This document shows, piece by piece, positions 1 through 8,036 of a stretch of DNA of 64,000 nucleotides. The notes under the pieces were generated by a model that worked only from the letters and a program-made list of their open reading frames with translations, was not told where the DNA came from and made no database searches. The DNA lies in the NCBI RefSeq assembly GCF_006539525.1, contig NZ_BJNE01000004.1:62001-126000 (forward strand), read 5' to 3'. Within the stretch, counting starts at the first letter, position 1. Every line of letters starts with the position of its first letter. Position numbers and translations under genes: made by a program. This stretch comes from Glutamicibacter nicotianae. GTDB lineage: Bacteria > Actinomycetota > Actinomycetes > Actinomycetales > Micrococcaceae.

Positions 1-85
1 CGTCTTGACCTGCCTGCATATCCTCGACTCTAATGTCCGGATACAGCTGTGGGCATCGCCCTCACGGATGATGCCTACAGGATGA

Positions 86-796
86 TCAGCTTTCGACAGC
101 CGTTTGGCTGTAGCCTGGCTCGCGCTTCTTGAACCATTTGATGACCATTGAGGTCACCGGAACGAACAGGATTTCCACTGCAGTCTTGTAGATGAAGCCC
201 ACCACCACATAATTGATGAAGCTCGGTACATCGGCGATGCCAATCACCGGCGCGGCAATGGCGCAGAAGATCAGGGTATCCAGGAATTCTCCAACACCGC
301 TGGAACCGATAAGCCGGAGAATCAGTCCACGCTCGCCGGAACGTTCCTTGAGTTTGACCAGCACCCATGAATTGGCGAACTGACCCACCAGGAAGCCGCA
401 GGCCGAGGCGACGACGATCTGCCAGATCGGGCCCAGCGTGCGTTCAAGAGCTTCCTGCCCGTCGTAGAACTCGGCTGCCGGCAGCTGGATCATGATCCAG
501 AAGCAGAACACCGCGAAGAATGCCAAGATGAACGTCACGAGGATCGAACGGCGGGCTGCCTTCAATCCATACACTTCCGAAATGACGTCGCCCAGGATAT
601 AGGCCAGAGGGAAGAGGAAGAAGCCGCCATCGGTGATGAGCGGTCCGAAGCTGACGCCTTTGGAGGCGCCGATGTTCGAAAGAATCACGACGGCACCCAT
701 CAACGTGAGCACCGTGGAGAAGTAAGGGGAACCCGAAGAAGCGAATACCGCGTTCTTGGTTCGAATCAAATTGTTGCCGGCGGTGGAATCGCCCAT
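86..796 (-). CDS. yhhQ: Queuosine-precursor transporter (YhhQ/VUT family)
   Basis: Integral membrane protein of about 236 residues with roughly six hydrophobic segments. The segment FPLAYILGDVISEVYG is the family hallmark, and charged GEFLDTLIFC follows later. Members import queuosine precursors (preQ0/preQ1 or queuine) for the Q34 modification of tRNA. I chose the ATG at 796 because AAGGAA lies 7 nt upstream. A longer reading from 880 has no ribosome site and adds a non-hydrophobic leader. The gene is divergent from the TetR gene, with 356 bp between them. No other queuosine synthesis gene is visible nearby, which fits salvage. The gluQ gene at 41.8 kb encodes an enzyme that acts on the Q nucleoside. 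The family assignment is firm; the exact substrate is inferred. Confidence 0.88.
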   Translation of the reverse strand: MGDSTAGNNLIRTKNAVFASSGSPYFSTVLTLMGAVVILSNIGASKGVSFGPLITDGGFFLFPLAYILGDVISEVYGLKAARRSILVTFILAFFAVFCFWIMIQLPAAEFYDGQEALERTLGPIWQIVVASACGFLVGQFANSWVLVKLKERSGERGLILRLIGSSGVGEFLDTLIFCAIAAPVIGIADVPSFINYVVVGFIYKTAVEILFVPVTSMVIKWFKKREPGYSQTAVES

Positions 797-1152
797 GAAA
801 TTTTCCTTGTCAAAGTGGTTCGCCAGAACACCGCTCACATGGCACAGCCCAACCCATGAATCAACAGGGTGGAGTTGCATGCCTACGCGCTGTCCCGCTG
901 TATTAGCACTTACGCAACAAGTATCCCACGCATAGCTGGGGCCAAGTTCTCACCTGTTGCCGGCCAACCATGTTTCGAGAATCAGGATTTTCTGAAATTC
1001 ATATCTCACTAGCCATTCTTCGGACTATGAATTCGAGGAAACAAATGGAGCAGTGACCGCTCTCCCGTACTTGAGCGTTAAATTTTTCCTTTTTTGAACG
1101 CGTTCAAATAATTGCTAGAATCGAATCCACCCGCTTTCCGTTCAAAGGCCCC
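797..1152. other. Intergenic region between yhhQ and tetR
   Basis: 356 bp without a credible gene. It holds the promoter/operator of the TetR gene near its right end. It also holds an 8-bp inverted repeat (AATTCATA at 996-1003, TATGAATT at 1026-1033) that could be a weak hairpin or operator on the yhhQ side. I see no preQ1 riboswitch consensus. Confidence 0.5.
1093..1121 (+). promoter_or_regulatory. Promoter with 16-bp palindromic operator of the TetR gene
   Basis: TTTGAACGCGTTCAAA at 1093-1108 is a perfect 16-bp palindrome. A TAGAAT -10 box sits at 1116-1121, and a TTGAAC -35-like element (1094-1099) lies inside the palindrome with a 16-bp spacer. The start codon at 1153 is about 25 nt past the expected transcription start. 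A palindrome covering the -35 of a TetR gene is the usual arrangement for autorepression. Binding itself is inferred. Confidence 0.7.
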
Positions 1153-1860
1153 ATGACAACGCAACCCCGCACCGAAAAAGGTCAGCAGACCCAAGCCAAG
1201 CTCTTGGCTACTGCTTTGGAGTGCTTTGCCAAGGATGGGTATAAGGCCTCGAGCATGCGTGTCATTGCCGCGAAGGCAGGGGTCTCCCTGTCGCATGCCT
1301 ACTACTACTTCAAGTCCAAAGAGGACATCGTTGCCCAACTGCTGCTCAACCTGCGCAGGGAGCAATATGAGCAATGTTCGGGAATGCTCAATGAAGGCAA
1401 CACGCTCGAAGCCAATATCCGCGCCGTGCTCGATTCGGGCGTCGAAGCGTTGGCCCGGTATCACGATTTCGGGCCGGCATTCCTGCGCTTGATGCTCTCG
1501 CGCGACATGGGCAACGACGAGATCTCGCGCATCGAGTTGGAGCTCTGGGAGGAGGTCGTTGCCGGATCCCGCCCATTGCCGCCAATGGGCATCCGACGGG
1601 ATCTGCCGAAGTTCCTGCTGCTCGTCTCCCGCCAGATCTTCTCCGCATGGGCCTTCGACCAGTCGCCGCAGCAGCGCCGCTCCAGGCTGCTGATGAAGAA
1701 TATGGCACCGGTTGCCGCCAAGTTTGCCGTGCTCTGCCGTTTGCCCGTGGTGCGCTCGCTCTTTGAAGATGTCCTCGCACTGATGGATCCCGGACCAGCA
1801 GAACTCGCCGCGGCAGCCAAGTCGACACCTGCCCAGCTAAGAAGACCCAAGGCCTCCTGA
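1153..1860 (+). CDS. TetR/AcrR family transcriptional regulator
   Basis: 235-residue one-component repressor. The N-terminal TetR helix-turn-helix spans about residues 10-56 (ATALECFAKDGYKASSMRVIAAKAGVS with the YYYFKSKEDI signature). It is followed by an all-helical ligand-binding domain with no recognisable ligand motif. ATG at 1153 is preceded by AAAGG. The perfect palindrome overlapping its own promoter points to negative autoregulation. The divergent neighbour yhhQ is 356 bp away, so control of that gene is possible but not shown. The C-terminal 20 residues are Ala/Pro-rich and probably disordered. The ligand is unknown. Confidence 0.88.
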   Translation: MTTQPRTEKGQQTQAKLLATALECFAKDGYKASSMRVIAAKAGVSLSHAYYYFKSKEDIVAQLLLNLRREQYEQCSGMLNEGNTLEANIRAVLDSGVEALARYHDFGPAFLRLMLSRDMGNDEISRIELELWEEVVAGSRPLPPMGIRRDLPKFLLLVSRQIFSAWAFDQSPQQRRSRLLMKNMAPVAAKFAVLCRLPVVRSLFEDVLALMDPGPAELAAAAKSTPAQLRRPKAS

Positions 1861-1984
1861 AATGCTGCGCATCGCGCTAGCTGGCAAACACCCAGACACA
1901 GAGTTCCGTATCACCGCGGGTTAAGGCGTAAAGTCAAAGATGCCGATAGGTGATCCCTAGCGAACCAAAGGAGAGCGCAGCACT

Positions 1985-2599
1985 ATGAGCGCAACGGCAC
2001 GAGCACTGCCAAGCTGGACCCACGACTACGCCACGCTGCGTGATCGCATTGCTTCTTTCCCGAACCAGCATGAGATTCGCTCGGTCAACCAGGACGGCGA
2101 GGACGTGGAAATCCTCCGCTACTGGCCTGATGCTTCCTGGACAGTGCCAAAGGATGCGCAGCGCTTGATCCTCTTGGGCCCGCCCAACGACAGCACCGCT
2201 GCAGAACTCGCCAAGGCAGGCTGGCAGCAAAGCACGACCATGCACCTGCTGGCCGGCAAGCCTGACGATGTCGAGCAGGTAGTCAAGCTCGCCGACACAT
2301 CCGGGCTTTTCGAAGCTCCCATGGACAACTACGACGTCGTCGAGGTGACCGACTTCGACCGCCCGGTAGCCCGAGGACGAATGCGCTACGGCGAGAACTA
2401 CGGCTTGCTCACCGACCCGGACCTTTTCTCTCCTGCAGATCCCGATACGGCCCGCCGTGCAGTGCTGGCAAACTTCGCTGGCGCCGCGTTCGGCCATGGA
2501 CTGCCTTGGCTGCTGCTGGTGGCCACCGCAGAACATGCCCAGCAGCTTCCAGAAGGCTGGTCCAAGGCAACAACGCTCAGCTTCTGGCAGCACGACTAA
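1985..2599 (+). CDS. Hypothetical protein, actinobacterial
   Basis: 204-residue soluble protein with no signal peptide or membrane segment. ATG at 1985 follows AAAGGAG about 11 nt upstream. I do not recognise a catalytic motif. The middle part (LLAGKPDDVEQVV, then YDVVEVTDFDRPVARGRMRYG) resembles the start of GNAT-type folds in being a beta/alpha sequence introduced by a short substrate-like region, but the acetyl-CoA loop R/Q-x-x-G-x-G/A is missing. The C-terminal AGAAFGHGLPWLLLVATAEHAQQL could be a helix-strand element. It lies 36 bp upstream of the pyridoxal kinase on the same strand, so the two may be co-transcribed. Function unknown. Confidence 0.75.
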   Translation: MSATARALPSWTHDYATLRDRIASFPNQHEIRSVNQDGEDVEILRYWPDASWTVPKDAQRLILLGPPNDSTAAELAKAGWQQSTTMHLLAGKPDDVEQVVKLADTSGLFEAPMDNYDVVEVTDFDRPVARGRMRYGENYGLLTDPDLFSPADPDTARRAVLANFAGAAFGHGLPWLLLVATAEHAQQLPEGWSKATTLSFWQHD

Positions 2600-2635
2600 A
2601 CCCATTCCCTACCCGCACTACCTGCAATTGAGACT

Positions 2636-3457
2636 ATGACTAATACAAACACCGCTTCTCCAGCAATGACCCTGACCATCGCCGGTTCCGAAGCCACTGG
2701 CGGCGCTGGCGCCCAGGCCGACCTGAAGACCTTCCAGGAACTGGGAACCTACGGCATCGTGGCCTTGACCTGCATCGTCTCCTTCGACCCGAAGGATTCC
2801 TGGAACCACCGCTTCGTTCCAGTTGACCAGCAGGTCATTGCCGATCAGCTCGAAGCCATCCAGACCTGCTACGAGGGCAAGCTCGGCACGGTCAAGTTGG
2901 GCATGATGGGCTCTCCAGCAACGATCAACACCGTCGCCACCGCGCTGAAGTCCCAGGACTGGGAGAACGTGCTGCTGGATCCGGTGCTGATCTGCAAGGG
3001 CCAGGAACCAGGCCACGCACTGGACACCGACGAAGCGCTCAAGTCCACCCTGCTGCCGCTGGCTACGTTTGTCACCCCGAACCACTTCGAGGCCGAGCAG
3101 CTCTCGGGAATCAAGATCACCACCGAAGATGACCTGGTCGAAGCCGCCAAGAAGATCCACGAGGCCTCCGGCGCAGCGGTCCTGGCCAAGGGCGGTGTCC
3201 GCATCGCCGGCGAAGACGCCGTGGACGTGTTCTACGACGGCAGCACCCTTGAGGTATTGCGCGAGAAGAAGATCGGCGAAGTCGCCGTCTCCGGCGCGGG
3301 CTGCTCGCTGGCCGCCGCCGTCACTGCAGAGCTGGCCAAGGGCGCGACCCCTCTGGAGGCTGCCCGCACCGCCAAGGCGTTTGTCACCGAAGGCATCCGC
3401 AACCGCGTGTCCGGCAAGACCCCGTTTGACGCACTGTGGCAGGGCGGCCGCCGCTAG
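2636..3457 (+). CDS. pdxK: Pyridoxal/HMP kinase, dual-cysteine ThiD-like type
   Basis: 273 residues, PfkB/ribokinase fold. It phosphorylates pyridoxal, pyridoxine or hydroxymethylpyrimidine with ATP in cofactor salvage. Visible features are the N-terminal IAGSEATGGAGAQADLKTF substrate loop, a lid cysteine at Cys120 in DPVLICKG, and the anion-hole/catalytic region VSGAGC with Cys223. A Cys in both the lid and the GxGC position is the signature of the ThiD-derived pyridoxal kinases of Gram-positive bacteria (Bacillus PdxK, Staphylococcus PdxK), where the cysteines hold pyridoxal as a hemithioacetal. That is why I prefer pdxK over thiD; dual activity is likely. A strong hairpin terminator follows the stop. 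Confidence 0.82.
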   Translation: MTNTNTASPAMTLTIAGSEATGGAGAQADLKTFQELGTYGIVALTCIVSFDPKDSWNHRFVPVDQQVIADQLEAIQTCYEGKLGTVKLGMMGSPATINTVATALKSQDWENVLLDPVLICKGQEPGHALDTDEALKSTLLPLATFVTPNHFEAEQLSGIKITTEDDLVEAAKKIHEASGAAVLAKGGVRIAGEDAVDVFYDGSTLEVLREKKIGEVAVSGAGCSLAAAVTAELAKGATPLEAARTAKAFVTEGIRNRVSGKTPFDALWQGGRR

Positions 3458-3476
3458 GCCCCAGCCGCTGGACTTG

Positions 3477-3512
3477 TTGCTGGCCACCGCCGTTCACGGC
3501 GGTGGCCAGCAA
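3477..3512 (+). terminator. Strong hairpin terminator after pdxK
   Basis: A 16-bp perfect stem: TTGCTGGCCACCGCCG (3477-3492), loop TTCA, and its exact complement (3497-3512). There is no long U-tract, but the stem is long and GC-rich, as is common for actinobacterial terminators. Confidence 0.8.
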
Positions 3513-3820
3513 ATTGCTTTAAGCGTGATCGCAGTCATTGGCCTAAGCCAACCGCACTTGCTATCGTTATTTCGGAAGTGCTCGGAATCAATGCGTGGAG
3601 AACCACAGGAAGGGGCGGTCGGCTATGCAAGCCACTTTGACGCTCTGCCCGTTCGTCTGCGCATCGAACGGGGTTGTCAACGTATTTTCCGCTTAGGACA
3701 CCTGCCTTGGGCGTTGTTCTAGCGCCCCCGAATTCTCGATGCCTCGCAGACCTCAAAACCTTTGACGATTAGAGACTCCGCGCGCCGGTAAAGTGCCCGC
3801 GGACCATTTGAGGATTTCCC
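3513..3820. other. Intergenic region upstream of the FBP gene
   Basis: 308 bp with no ORF I believe. It contains two small hairpins: TTGGC-CTAA-GCCAA at about 3539-3552 and GGGCG...CGCCC around 3710-3728. The ribosome site GAGGA of the next gene is near the right end. Confidence 0.4.
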
Positions 3821-4309
3821 ATGCAGCCATTGACCGAAAAAACCATCCGCTCTTCCTTCATCAACGCCAGCCGCCAAGAAGCGAAGAAATTGACCCTGCC
3901 CGAAAACTTCGACTCCCTCGATTGGGATTCGCTCGATTACCTGGGATGGCGCGACCCGAAAATGATGCAGCGCGGCTACCTGCTCCACACCGATGGAACG
4001 GGCCGGACCCGTGGCATCCTGCTGCGTCCCACCGACGGTGGCCGCAAGCCGAATAACGCCACCATGTGCGAGATGTGCCGCGATGTGAATATCCCCTGCG
4101 CAGTAGGCATGTGGACGACCAAGCGCGCAGGCCAGGCCGGGCGCGACGGCAACACCTTGGGGACCTTGATCTGCCTGAACTTCGAGTGCTCCCGCAACGT
4201 TCGGATTCCGCCTCCGAAGAATCCGATCTATCCGAATCCGATGGTCGTCGTTGCCGAGCGAATCCAGCTGCTCGACGAACGCGTGCATAGCTTCCTGAAC
4301 CGCCTCTAG
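3821..4309 (+). CDS. FBP-domain (FusB-like treble-clef zinc finger) protein
   Basis: 162 residues matching the elongation-factor-G-binding protein C-terminal (FBP_C) family. Four cysteines are placed as Cys83-x2-Cys86 (TMCEMC) and Cys118-x4-Cys123 (LICLNFEC), as expected for the treble-clef zinc site, with GTLICLNFECSRNVR as the most conserved stretch. In staphylococci the related FusB/FusC proteins bind EF-G and rescue it from fusidic acid. Actinobacterial homologues are widespread, and their role is taken to be ribosome/EF-G associated. ATG at 3821 has GAGGA about 8 nt upstream. Confidence is high for the family and low for any resistance role. Confidence 0.85.
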   Translation: MQPLTEKTIRSSFINASRQEAKKLTLPENFDSLDWDSLDYLGWRDPKMMQRGYLLHTDGTGRTRGILLRPTDGGRKPNNATMCEMCRDVNIPCAVGMWTTKRAGQAGRDGNTLGTLICLNFECSRNVRIPPPKNPIYPNPMVVVAERIQLLDERVHSFLNRL

Positions 4310-4340
4310 AAGGCAGGAGGAGCCAAGCCGATTCCGGCTC

Positions 4341-4432
4341 AACCCGCCCAGCAGGTAGTGAACTGATGAGTAACAAAGCGTCTAAAATTTTCTCAAGGAT
4401 TAGCGCACTCATCAGGCCTCGCTGGGCGGGTT
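4341..4432. other. Nested long stem-loop element, possible structured RNA or terminator
   Basis: Three nested complementary segments: AACCCGCCCAGC (4341-4352) with GCTGGGCGGGTT (4421-4432); CTGATGAGT (4363-4371) with ACTCATCAG (4407-4415); and an inner GCG-U-CTAA/TTAG-CGC around an AT-rich apical loop. The outer right arm ends in GGGTTTG. It may terminate the FBP transcript or be a leader/ncRNA upstream of the protease gene. Its function is unknown. Confidence 0.5.
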
Positions 4433-4663
4433 TGTCGCAGTGGTTCGCGGATTTCATTATGAAATTCCCAAGCCAGCCCGATATCCGGCCAAAGGTCACT
4501 ATTCAATAACCCCTTGATATATGAGCTGGGTCACCTAAGATTCCAGCTAGGGGTATACGCACTAGCGGACGTTTACCCCGGACGATCATCAAGGCTCGCA
4601 CTGCTTTAATGTCGCCCGCCCATGACGGGAGCAGTACCGCTATCCAGCCCAGCTAGGAGAATC
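4433..4663 (+). promoter_or_regulatory. Upstream region of the subtilisin gene
   Basis: 231 bp. A 15-bp palindrome ATTTCA-TTA-TGAAAT lies at 4451-4465, and AGCTGG...CCAGCT forms a short hairpin around 4522-4547. AGGAGA at 4655-4660 is the ribosome site that fixes the start at 4664. No confident -35/-10 pair can be named. Confidence 0.4.
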
Positions 4664-7600
4664 ATGGTCACTCGCCGCACGCAGAGAGTGCCGCGCCTGA
4701 TTTTGGGATCAGCCACTGCACTTGCACTGGCCGTTACCCTCTCAGGACCGGCAAGCGCAGCAGGAATCCCCCAACCAAGCGACGGCGAAAACGCCGCTTC
4801 CCTGCCAATCACCAATTCATCAGCGCTCTCCAATTTGAAAGTCTCCGGACCGCTTGCCAAAGCTACTGGCGAGGTGTCGGTTTACGTTCAGCTCCAAGGC
4901 GATGGCGCCTTCGAGACGGTGAAGAAGTCCGGCAAGAAGAAGGATGCCGCCAAGGTCAAGAAGATGGACAAGGAGGTCAAGGCCAAGGGCAAGAAGCTGG
5001 CCGCCGAGTCCAACTCGAAGGTCATCTACACCACGCATAACGCACTGCAGGGTGTCGCCCTGACCGGCGATGCCGCAGACCTGCGCAAGCTGGCCGAGCG
5101 CAGCGACGTTGCCAAGATCAGCTCCATCGTTCCCAAGAAGCCTTCAAACCGCAGCTCGGTAGTTGACACCGGAGCCCTGGAATCCTGGAAGGCCCTGGAC
5201 AAGACCGGCGAAGGCGTCAAGGTGGCCGTGCTGGACACCGGCGTGGACTACACCCACGCCAGCTTCGGCGGCCCGGGCACCCTGGAGGCCTACAAGGAAG
5301 CCCAGGCCTCTGAAGAGCTGCCCAGCGCAGACTCCGGCCTGATCGACCCCGACAAGTTCATTGGCGGCTGGGACCTGGTCGGCGACGACTACAACGCAAA
5401 CTCCGACGACCCCACCTACCAGCCAATCCCCCATCCCGACCCGAACCCACTTGACTGCCAGGCCGCCGGGCACGGCTCCCACGTTGCCGGCACCACCGCA
5501 GGCTACGGCGTCAACGCCGATGGCTCGACCTTCACCGGAGACTACTCCTCGCTGGACGCCGACGCACTGGCGAAGATGAAGGTCGGCCCGGGCTCGGCCC
5601 CTGACGCACAGCTCATCGGCATCCGCGTCTTCGGTTGCGGCGGCTCCTCCGCCGTCGTCGGCCAGGCGCTGGACTACGTCCTCGACCCGAACGGCGACGG
5701 CGACTTCTCCGACCGCGCCGACGTGGTCAACATGTCCCTCGGCTCGGATCATTCCCCGGCCAATGACCCTGAGAACGACATTGTCGATGCCCTGAGCGCA
5801 GCCGGCATCCTCTCGGTTGTCGCTTCCGGCAACGCTGGCGATGTCACCGACGTGGGCGGTTCCCCGGGCAACTCCCGTTCCTCGCTGACCGTCGCCAACT
5901 CCGTCGGCTCGCACGTCACCCTGGACAAGATCCAGATTGACGCTCCAGAAGATGTTGCCGGCTCGGCCTCGGGCCAGTACTCGGCAAACTTCAACTACAC
6001 CAATGCTGATCCGGCTGCCCTGTCCGGAGAAGCGGTGATGGCTCCGGCCGATAACGCATTCGGTTGCGAGGCGTTCGAAGAGGGTTCGCTGGAAGGCAAG
6101 TGGGTTTGGCTGCAGTGGAGCGAAGGCGGCGAGTTCCCTTGCGGTTCCGGCGTCCGCTTCAACAACGCTGAAGCCGCCGGTGCCACCGGCGTCCTCTTGG
6201 ATGCAGAAACCAACCTGTTCGATGCGGGCATCGCCGGCAACGCGACCATCCCGGGTGCGCAGTTCACCTTGGACGAGTCGAATCGGCTGCGTCCAGCAGC
6301 TGAAGCGGGCACGCTGAAGGTGACCCTGTCCCCTGAATTCGTTGGCGGTTCCTCCAGCGAGTCCGGCGTTGGCGACACGTTGAATTCTTCCTCCTCGCGT
6401 GGCGTCCACGGTTCCAACGGCGTGGTCAAGCCGGATGTGGCTGCCCCAGGCACCCAGATCGGCTCGGTTGGCGTCGGCACCGGTACCGGCACTGCCGTGA
6501 TGACCGGTACCTCTATGGCGACCCCGCTGGTCGCTGGCATCGCCGCGCTGGTGCTGGAAGACACGGACTACACCCCGTACGAAGCCAAGAGCATCATCAT
6601 GAACACCGCGGCCACCGACATCAAGGACGCCGACGGCGAAGCCTACGGTCCTAACCGTGTTGGTTCCGGTCGCGTCATGGCCGATGCGGCACTGCAGACT
6701 CCTGCCTTCGCCTACGATTCCGAAGCAGCGGACCTGACCAGCGTGGTCTTCGGCGTCATGGAACTGGACGGCAAGAAGCCGTTCACCGCGAAGCGGGAAA
6801 TCACCATCGAGAACACCAGCGGCAAGGCGCAGACCTACGATGCCAACTACGTGGCAGCTACCGAGATCCCGGGTGCAACCTTCACCCTGGATCGCAGCAG
6901 CGTCACCGTGCCGGCCGGCGGCAGCGCCAAGCTGAATGTCACCCTGAAGGTCGACCCGAAGCAGTGGGCCAAGACCATCGATCCGACCATGGCTACCAGC
7001 CAGTCCGGATTGGCCCGTGCCTGGGTCGCCGATGCAACCGGCCGTGTCGAGCTGACTGCTAACGATGCTCCAACCCTGCGCATTCCAGTCCAGGCAGCAC
7101 CAAAGCTGGCTGCTGACATGGAAGGCAAGCTCAAGAAGCTGAAGAAGGGCGCGGATACCACCAGCCTGAGCCTGAAGGGCAAGGACATCACCGCAGGCGA
7201 GGGCGCTACCTCGGTCACCTCGCTGCTCGGCGCTTTCGAGCTCGGCGCTTCGAGCGAACGCGGCGATGACTCGCTGGACAGCATCCCAGCTGCCCGCTCG
7301 ATGGACCTGCAGCACGTTGGCGCTTCGAGCACCGCAGGCCGAACCGGCATCGCTGACGGACTGCTGAATATCGGCATCTCCACCTGGGAAAACTGGGCCC
7401 ACCTGGCCGGCGGCACCGAGCTGGATGTCGAGATCGATACCAATGGCGATGGCAAAGCCGACTTCGTGACCTTCAATGCGGCATTCGATGAAGTGGACCT
7501 GGACCTGGCGGCGACCTTCAATCTCGCCACCGGCGAGCAGGTTGACCTGCAGCCGGTGAACGGCGTGCTGGGCGATGTCGATACCAACACCTTCGACACC

Positions 7601-7945
7601 AACGCGGCGATCTTCCCGATCTCCCTGGCGGCACTGGGACTCGATGAGGATTCGGCAGAGATCTCCTACCGTGTTCTGGGCTACTCCTGGTACAACACCG
7701 ATGAGAACGGTGCAATGATCCCGGTTGACCAGACCGACTGGATCGATTTCAACGTGGCGACGCCACAGGTTGATTTCGGTGCGGAGGGCACCCTGTTCAC
7801 CGATCTATCCGGAACCAGCATCCCGGTAACTGTCGCTGACAGCTCCAAGGCATCGAAGGCGCTGCTGCTGCACCTGCACAACGGCAGCGGCGACCGCGCC
7901 CAGGTTCTGGACGTGACTGACGGAAAGACGAAGGGCAAGAAGTAG
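4664..7945 (+). CDS. Secreted subtilisin-like serine protease (S8) with PA insert
   Basis: 1093-residue exported protease. From the chosen ATG (AGGAGA 3 nt upstream) the order is: signal peptide (about 1-33, basic then LGSATALALAVTLSGPASA); inhibitor I9-like propeptide (about 70-155) including a Lys-rich stretch; then the S8 domain. Its catalytic Asp191 is in VAVLDTGVDYTH, His270 in GHGSHVAGT, oxyanion Asn390 in ASGNAG and Ser617 in GTSMATP. A protease-associated (PA) domain is inserted at about 440-560 between Asn390 and Ser617. The C-terminal 450 residues are beta-rich (Fn3-like) and end in a basic tail. All catalytic residues are present. It likely degrades extracellular protein for nutrition. 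A hairpin terminator follows. Confidence 0.93.
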   Translation: MVTRRTQRVPRLILGSATALALAVTLSGPASAAGIPQPSDGENAASLPITNSSALSNLKVSGPLAKATGEVSVYVQLQGDGAFETVKKSGKKKDAAKVKKMDKEVKAKGKKLAAESNSKVIYTTHNALQGVALTGDAADLRKLAERSDVAKISSIVPKKPSNRSSVVDTGALESWKALDKTGEGVKVAVLDTGVDYTHASFGGPGTLEAYKEAQASEELPSADSGLIDPDKFIGGWDLVGDDYNANSDDPTYQPIPHPDPNPLDCQAAGHGSHVAGTTAGYGVNADGSTFTGDYSSLDADALAKMKVGPGSAPDAQLIGIRVFGCGGSSAVVGQALDYVLDPNGDGDFSDRADVVNMSLGSDHSPANDPENDIVDALSAAGILSVVASGNAGDVTDVGGSPGNSRSSLTVANSVGSHVTLDKIQIDAPEDVAGSASGQYSANFNYTNADPAALSGEAVMAPADNAFGCEAFEEGSLEGKWVWLQWSEGGEFPCGSGVRFNNAEAAGATGVLLDAETNLFDAGIAGNATIPGAQFTLDESNRLRPAAEAGTLKVTLSPEFVGGSSSESGVGDTLNSSSSRGVHGSNGVVKPDVAAPGTQIGSVGVGTGTGTAVMTGTSMATPLVAGIAALVLEDTDYTPYEAKSIIMNTAATDIKDADGEAYGPNRVGSGRVMADAALQTPAFAYDSEAADLTSVVFGVMELDGKKPFTAKREITIENTSGKAQTYDANYVAATEIPGATFTLDRSSVTVPAGGSAKLNVTLKVDPKQWAKTIDPTMATSQSGLARAWVADATGRVELTANDAPTLRIPVQAAPKLAADMEGKLKKLKKGADTTSLSLKGKDITAGEGATSVTSLLGAFELGASSERGDDSLDSIPAARSMDLQHVGASSTAGRTGIADGLLNIGISTWENWAHLAGGTELDVEIDTNGDGKADFVTFNAAFDEVDLDLAATFNLATGEQVDLQPVNGVLGDVDTNTFDTNAAIFPISLAALGLDEDSAEISYRVLGYSWYNTDENGAMIPVDQTDWIDFNVATPQVDFGAEGTLFTDLSGTSIPVTVADSSKASKALLLHLHNGSGDRAQVLDVTDGKTKGKK

Positions 7946-7965
7946 GCCTTACGTCTCCCAAAACC

Positions 7966-8009
7966 AGGCCCGGGGCACTTCCTAGCGAGTAAGGAAGAGC
8001 TCCGGGCCT
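7966..8009. terminator. Bidirectional terminator between protease and GH3 lipoprotein
   Basis: AGGCCCGG (7966-7973) pairs with CCGGGCCT (8002-8009), with an inner CTTCCT/AGGAAG stem. It is followed by ATCACTTTT on the + strand. It sits between convergent genes. Confidence 0.75.
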
Positions 8010-8036
8010 ATCACTTTTAATATTCCGTCCTATGGC

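Noticed and set aside
1-85. Left window edge
   Set aside because: Too short to support a feature; no coding frame or RNA motif is evident.
3535-3756. 73-codon minus-strand ORF before the FBP gene
   Set aside because: Low-complexity Arg/Pro composition, no ribosome site and no homology I recognise.
4363-4371. CTGATGA resembling a hammerhead ribozyme core
   Set aside because: No GAAA partner strand or UH cleavage site in the right topology; the segment is fully explained as one arm of a nested hairpin.
5144-7402. 752-codon minus-strand frame opposite the subtilisin gene
   Set aside because: Shadow frame: the plus strand has all S8 catalytic motifs, and the antisense protein has no recognisable domain or plausible start.
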